Source: Timema cristinae
Taxonomy: Eukaryota; Arthropoda; Insecta; Phasmatodea; Timematidae
DNA: 64,000 bases
Assembly: GCA_039000515.1 (NCBI GenBank)
Contig: JBCFYV010009882.1
Span: 61,707,317 to 61,771,316, forward strand
Direction of reading: 5' to 3'
Shown here piece by piece: positions 58,890 to 64,000 of this stretch; the first letter of the stretch is position 1; every line of letters starts with the position of its first letter. Both the position numbers and the translations under genes were made by a program. A model generated the notes under the pieces. It was not told the DNA's origin. It saw nothing but the letters and a program-made list of their open reading frames with translations, and searched no databases.

Positions 58890-60440
58890 TAAACTTTATA
58901 CCAGATTGTTCAAATATTTATAGCTAATTTCATATTTTCAAAATTAAATTATTTGTAAACCACCTTAAAATTATTTGTAATTTGTAGCAATAAAAATGAA
59001 TGCTTATTTATCATTAAAATTAAAATCTACTCGCTGATACCAATTTTGAACTCAATCTCTAAGGCCAATTTCATATTTTCTATCATTAGTCCCAATTAAA
59101 TTACTCTTAAATTAATTTATTTTAGAAAAATAAAGACACAGTATTCAACATCATATAAAACAGTCCCCCAAATCCGCTTTAATAAAAGCGGTATATATAT
59201 TTAAAAAATGAAAATTGTATTATTTTAAAGACCAACCGCTCCCTAAATATCAATTTTAAACAAAATAATTTGTTATTTTTAAAATAGTTCAAATTATTTA
59301 AAAATTAGTCATCAGCAAACCACCATTAGATAATTTTTTTCCACAGAAACTAGTATTCAGTGTTATATTTGGTCGTGTAAATTGCTCCCAATAGTTAGAG
59401 CCATTATTTAAATATTTCCATTTTTTAGGAACCCCTCTTTTGTAAACTGGCCTCTAAGTAGCTTTTACTCAAAATAACTATACAGAGGAATTTTTCCTAA
59501 TAAATATCCCCAATAAACACATTTGAAATCAATATAAATATTTTCAAGTCCAGGAAAAATAACTTATCAATAAACTACCTATAGATTTTTTTTACCACAA
59601 AACAAGTATAAAGTGTTATTTTCATGTAAAAAACTCCCATGATACTAATTCGAAACAAATTTGTGAGTCATTTTTAGAATGATTAAAGTTTTTTTAAAAT
59701 AAGTAAACTACTACTACTACTACTAAAGGAGATTCTAACACAAGAATAAGTTTATAGTGTTATATGTCATGTCGAACAATCCCAAGATGTCCATTTGAAA
59801 CCATATTGTAAGTATCATTATTAAAATATTTCAATTTTTTGAAAAAATCAGTCATCAGTTTTATTCCAATAAATTAGTGTTTACCCCCAAAAAAGGAAAC
59901 AATTCTACTCATGTCAATCACTCCCAACGTACCATCATAGAACAAATTCGTTAGAGCCATTTGTAAAATATTTAAATTTTTTGAAAATTCCACAAAAATA
60001 AGTACAGTATACAGTGTTAATTGTTAAGTCAGACACAACCGAGATAATAATTTGGTCCCAAATAGTTAGATCCATTTGAAAGATATTTCAAGTTTTTGAA
60101 AAATCAGTCATCATTAAACTACACATAGATGCAATTTTTACCCAAATGAAATTATAAATGGTTAATTTTTATACCACACAATCTACATGTATACATTAGA
60201 AAAAATTGTTCCAGCTATTTTCTAATAATTTTGAATTTTCAAAAGTTCCCCATCAATAAATTACCCTTCAACAAATTGTTGCCCAAAAACCAATTATACA
60301 GTGCTATTTGTCATGTCAAACAAATTCAAGATAAGCATTTTAAACAAAATCTTTAAAGCCCTTTTTTAAAAATTTGGAATTCAAATATATCACTCATAAC
60401 TAAACTAAAGGTATATGGTAAGAAAACAAACCATTTGATG
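58890..60440. repeat. Ancient satellite-like array, unit about 140 bp
   Basis: A set of phrases returns in the same order about every 120-145 bp: TTAGAGCCATTT, AAATATTTCAATTTTTTGAA, ATCAGTCATCA, TAAACTAC, ACAGTGTTAT and ATGTCAAACAA. The word CAGTGTTA or a variant is at about 59,360, 59,618, 59,757, 60,018 and 60,300. About 11 units can be traced, each strongly diverged from the others. There is no coding. Confidence 0.72.
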
Positions 60441-60717
60441 GCACAGCCCTATAAAATCAAATTACAAAGTTTGAACGAAATCCATCAAACCGTTTAGGAT
60501 CCGTCGCCAGGGCCACACTGAGAGACAGGCTGACATAGGGCAGACAGATTTCTAAAACTCAAAATTTTGGGTTAGGGTTAACATAAAATATTAATATTCA
60601 TCATACTCTTGAGAATGATTTTTTCCACGATTACAAAAATGTTTCTTTATATGAGAAAGTATAAAAGGAAATTACAGAATATGTATTTAATAACTTACTT
60701 TTGATCAACCAAATGGT

Positions 60718-60830
60718 CGGTGGTCTTTGGGTAAAGTGCTAATCTGAGGACCCGATGTTCGTGAGCTCAACCCAAACTAAGGTCGACGGATTTTACCTCA
60801 GCGATAATGTTGCATATAAAAGGACCTTGG
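60718..60830 (+). other. tRNA-like head fragment before the 53-bp array
   Basis: GGTCGGTGGTCTTTGGGTAA then AGTGCTAATCTGAGGACCCG looks like a Pol III A-box region with a weak B box (GTGAGCTCAACCC). It resembles SINE-B heads loosely. The array to its right has the opposite orientation relative to the SINE tail. Confidence 0.35.
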
Positions 60831-61000
60831 AAGGTGTATGGATACTTTAAATAACGTCTTATTACCCGTTAGGGTTATACGCTAAGGTGTATGGATACTT
60901 AAAATAACGTCTTATTACCCGTTAGGGTTATACGCTAAGGAGTATGGATACTTAAAATAACGTCTTATTACCCGTTAGGGCTATACGCTAAGGTGTATGA
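60831..61000 (-). repeat. 53-bp tandem triplication of the SINE tail
   Basis: Three units start at 60,831, 60,884 and 60,937 and a partial fourth at 60,990, exactly 53 bp apart and almost identical. Each contains AACGTCTTATTACCCGTTAG then GGTTATACGCTAAG, the reverse complement of the tail shared by SINE-A and SINE-B. The added part is GTGTATGGATACTT. So a SINE end has become the seed of a minisatellite. Confidence 0.88.
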
Positions 61001-62699
61001 AAATAACTTTCCTGGCAAAATTGATAGGCACTTTAGTTATCGCTCATGGAAATTTTGGTGAGCTGATATAGTCAGTCCTTTCAGAAAGTGTACGTTAAAT
61101 ACATTAAATAGAACATATATAGTTATATATGTATAAAAGTTAAATAGATATAGTAGATATATAGTTATCATTTATAATATATACATTATATAAAAATAGA
61201 AAATTAATTTAGTAAATCAAAACATTTGGATATCGCACAATGCATTAAAATAAACAACCCCTTCACCTTTCCACCTCCCAACATTCAGTAAATAATTATT
61301 TATTGAATTGAGGCATTCTCTAACTTTGGTTTTGGTCATACACTATTCAATTTGCTTTGCAATCATGAATAAAATATAGCATACCCCAACTGCTGAATCA
61401 GCAACTTGCTACCTTATAACTTTGCTGGAGTTTACATAAACAAAAACCACTAGCTACACTAGCCGTGCTCTTATCGACCTTCACGAATGCCTTCATCCAC
61501 TAAACTAAACTATCGAAAACGATCTTTCTCCAAACTAATAACAAAAGCACCAACGTCGACCTCAAACAATATCTGACAGAACTTCCCTAACTTGGGTGTG
61601 ATGTTCACGGCACATGTATAGTACTTAGCATTTTCTGACCGGAGGGAACGAGCTATACTTTTCACAAAAATACTAGTAGTCCCTATTATGAAAATGATTG
61701 GTGATATTAACTATCACTTTTTTGTTAAATCTTTGAAGCTATTAAAATACAATGCACATTTGCAATTAGTTTAAAGTTATGTTAGTAAAATTTACGCAAA
61801 GTTTGATTTCAAATATCTTTAGAAGAGTTATGTTTGATGACTTATAAAATAATGGTAAATCCTAGTAAAAAGTATATATTAAATATACGCAACTAAATCA
61901 CACCAATTTTAAATAGATTGTAGCTTAATCAATATGTAAGAAAGTGTTTTATTCCAAAGTGTCTTATTACAAATTTTGGTACATGCATATTAGTTATTTT
62001 CTGTATACTCTATTGTCTATGTCTTATTGTATAAAATATTAAAATGGATATTTCGTCATAATATAGATTTGACGTCTTATCGAGGAAATGGTATAGTATG
62101 AAATCTAAATTTCCACCAATTACTACATAATGTAAGGAGATAAACTCGTAGTGCCTTTAGCTGCCATTGAATCGTAGTTCAGAGATTGAATACCAACTGA
62201 TTGCACTATTTAAGTTTTGCTCAAACATTTTCTCACGCTCACTCTTACCCACAAGATTAATGCAATTTTAACCAGTGTCTTAAATTTAAAAAAAATTAAT
62301 GATTATTTTCTATGTAATCTAGGCCTGTTTGAACTATCTTTATGTAAGCTATATATACCGGAGATTTAAATTTTAAAATTGAAAGGATATTGAAAACCCC
62401 CATTAATAGTTCATATAATAATCATTATTTGTATTAACATAGAAATAATATTGCTTCAATTCATTGTAAATCATATAAATTTAATACAATTAACATTTAT
62501 TACTAAATATATGAGTCCAAATATAAAAATATAAATTCCTTAAACATCTCTACATACTTATTTTCCAACTGATTGCTATATATTATATTATTTCTTATAT
62601 CAATTTTACTGTAGATACATACTTATTATGTATTTTACAAACTTATATACTTATGTTCGCATAATGTTAGTATTACCTCTTTAGTAAATGTTTTACTTA
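61001..62699. other. No gene seen
   Basis: AT-rich; a less AT-rich patch at 61,430-61,640 has no usable frame. Confidence 0.55.
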
Positions 62700-62915
62700 A
62701 TAATTAAGATTAGGATTAGGAAGATTGATCTAGAAAGAGTGTACAGTACATGTATTATCGTAAAGTGAGATTATAAAATCTTACAGTGAAAAATCAGATG
62801 TGGGAAAACTCTCTCAATGCATCGAGCCAAGATTTGAACCTTTACATCACCATCCTTGATAATAAAAAGTATTGTTAGACAAATGCGTTTAACCGTTTAG
62901 CTACCAATGTTTGAT
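62700..62915 (-). mobile_element. SINE-A copy, old, minus strand
   Basis: The reverse complement has a B-box word GGTTCAAATCTTGGC, GTTTTCCCACATCTGATTTT and CCTAATCCTAATC. Heavily diverged. Confidence 0.5.
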
Positions 62916-62999
62916 TTTAAACGATCAAAGCTTATTTTAGAAATGTAATTTATTATGATATTACATATTTTTATTACAAATATAGTTTTAATATTGTTG

Positions 63000-63285
63000 A
63001 TACCAGCCTCGTTGAGCACGTAGACTAAACTTCAAGATTGACTAGTCGTGTTTGCCGTTTATGGCGAGGTCAGAGTTTAAAACTAGGTCGGGTGTTCTAA
63101 ACGTATTTACTAGTCTGGTTTTCCGTTGATTTTTGGGTCAAGGTTTGAATTCCAGTCGGGTAAACTAAGCTCTTTTTTTTCAAATCGTTTCCTACTCTCT
63201 TTTTACCAAAACATGGTTATATTTTCTTTAAAGTCTCCTTTTCTCATTCACCCTCAACTAGTATAACCAAATTAGTTACCTTAAT
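63000..63285 (+). mobile_element. SINE-A copy, diverged, with internal duplication
   Basis: Head ATACCAGCCTCGTTGAGCAC. Two B-box-like words (CAGAGTTTAAAACTAGG and CAAGGTTTGAATTCCAG) each lead into TCGGGT, so part of the head-body junction is doubled. Then TTTCCTACTCTCTTTTTACC and a missing tail. Confidence 0.6.
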
Positions 63286-64000
63286 ATTAATTAATTAGAA
63301 ATGTTCTCTAAATGTATGAAACTATTAAACCATTAATTTCTATTCATCTCTAGATGTTATAACATAATTGCTGCTGTCCAATCAGATCATTATTTTGACT
63401 GGAGAACTAAATGCAATAAGAGAAACAAAATATTATTTTAAAAATATTTATAATAAAGAATATTTTTTTTATCAATAGGAGTGTGTTTAACCATAGTATA
63501 AATATGCCCTAGTGTGAAAATAGATAGCTAAACGGTGACAAGCTAAATTATATACATGCTAACTTGTAAAAAAGGTATATAGAAAATTTAATTTTTCCTA
63601 CAGCTCATTAAATGTTCCTTTTGTAATTCCTAGTAAACATTTTAAAATGCTAACAATTCATGGGATTTTAGAAACGAGAAAGTTATAACGAATATATTAT
63701 TTTGACACTCAGTAAACAAACCTCTTTGGGCTTTTCACTTTTAGAACCCGACGAAGAATTAAATCCCATACGTAAAAGTTTTACCTTTGACTTAATACAC
63801 GCTGTTGGCAGAACGCAAATCCTATAAGCTGTTCTGCAAGAGACATAGTGGTATACAAACGTAAGCCACAAACTTAAACATGAACAAACAACTTCTGTTA
63901 ATAAGAAGTAAAGGCTTACATGGCGTGCACGTATGTTTTCTAAAAAAAATAAAAAAAATAACGAAACCTTCTTTTGAATGGCCAAATAAAACGTTATAAA

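Overview
This window is nuclear DNA from an animal, most likely an arthropod, though I cannot name the species. It is strongly AT-rich, has no dense coding, and carries tRNA-derived SINEs, non-LTR (LINE) retrotransposons, Helitron ends, hAT-type transposase relics, hairpin MITEs, satellites and microsatellites. I found no complete host protein gene. Most open frames here are chance frames in AT-rich DNA or fragments of mobile elements.

The dominant feature is a full-length non-LTR retrotransposon on the minus strand at 37,964-44,312. It is flanked by a perfect 13-bp target-site duplication and ends in an (AAT)n tail. It keeps the order 5' UTR, gag-like ORF1 with zinc knuckles, then ORF2 with endonuclease, reverse transcriptase, RNase H and a C-terminal Cys/His motif, which is the layout of the I group. 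Frameshifts, stops and two lost catalytic aspartates make it inactive. A second, older LINE relic lies on the plus strand at about 49,020-50,480 and 52,600-52,990. It was split by a 513-bp Helitron (49,712-50,224) and then by about 2.1 kb of other DNA. That other DNA holds an NRF1-like palindrome and two divergent short exon-like frames, each with a splice donor. This is the only place that looks like a possible host promoter.

About twenty copies of one tRNA-headed SINE (here SINE-A) are scattered on both strands between 4.5 and 63.3 kb. A second family (SINE-B) has a different head but the same roughly 45-bp 3' tail and (TAA)n end. Two SINE-B copies have perfect target-site duplications of 12 and 13 bp, so they are young. 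Further tRNA-like heads (SINE-C and unassigned ones) and a head-to-head pair of tRNA-like sequences at 7.2-7.5 kb add to the Pol III-type content.

Degenerate transposon genes include the end of a ZBED5/FAM200-like hAT transposase (16.9 kb), a zinc-finger N-terminus of ZNF862-like type (45.7 kb), a PHD-like fragment (35.9-36.2 kb) and a relic of an unnamed conserved transposon-borne protein (11.3-11.9 kb). Tandem arrays include a 30-bp repeat at 12.5 kb, a 34-bp minisatellite with a 134-bp higher-order period at 29.7-30.8 kb, an old roughly 140-bp satellite at 58.9-60.4 kb, and a 53-bp triplication of the SINE tail at 60.8-61.0 kb. The remainder is AT-rich DNA in which I see nothing supportable.
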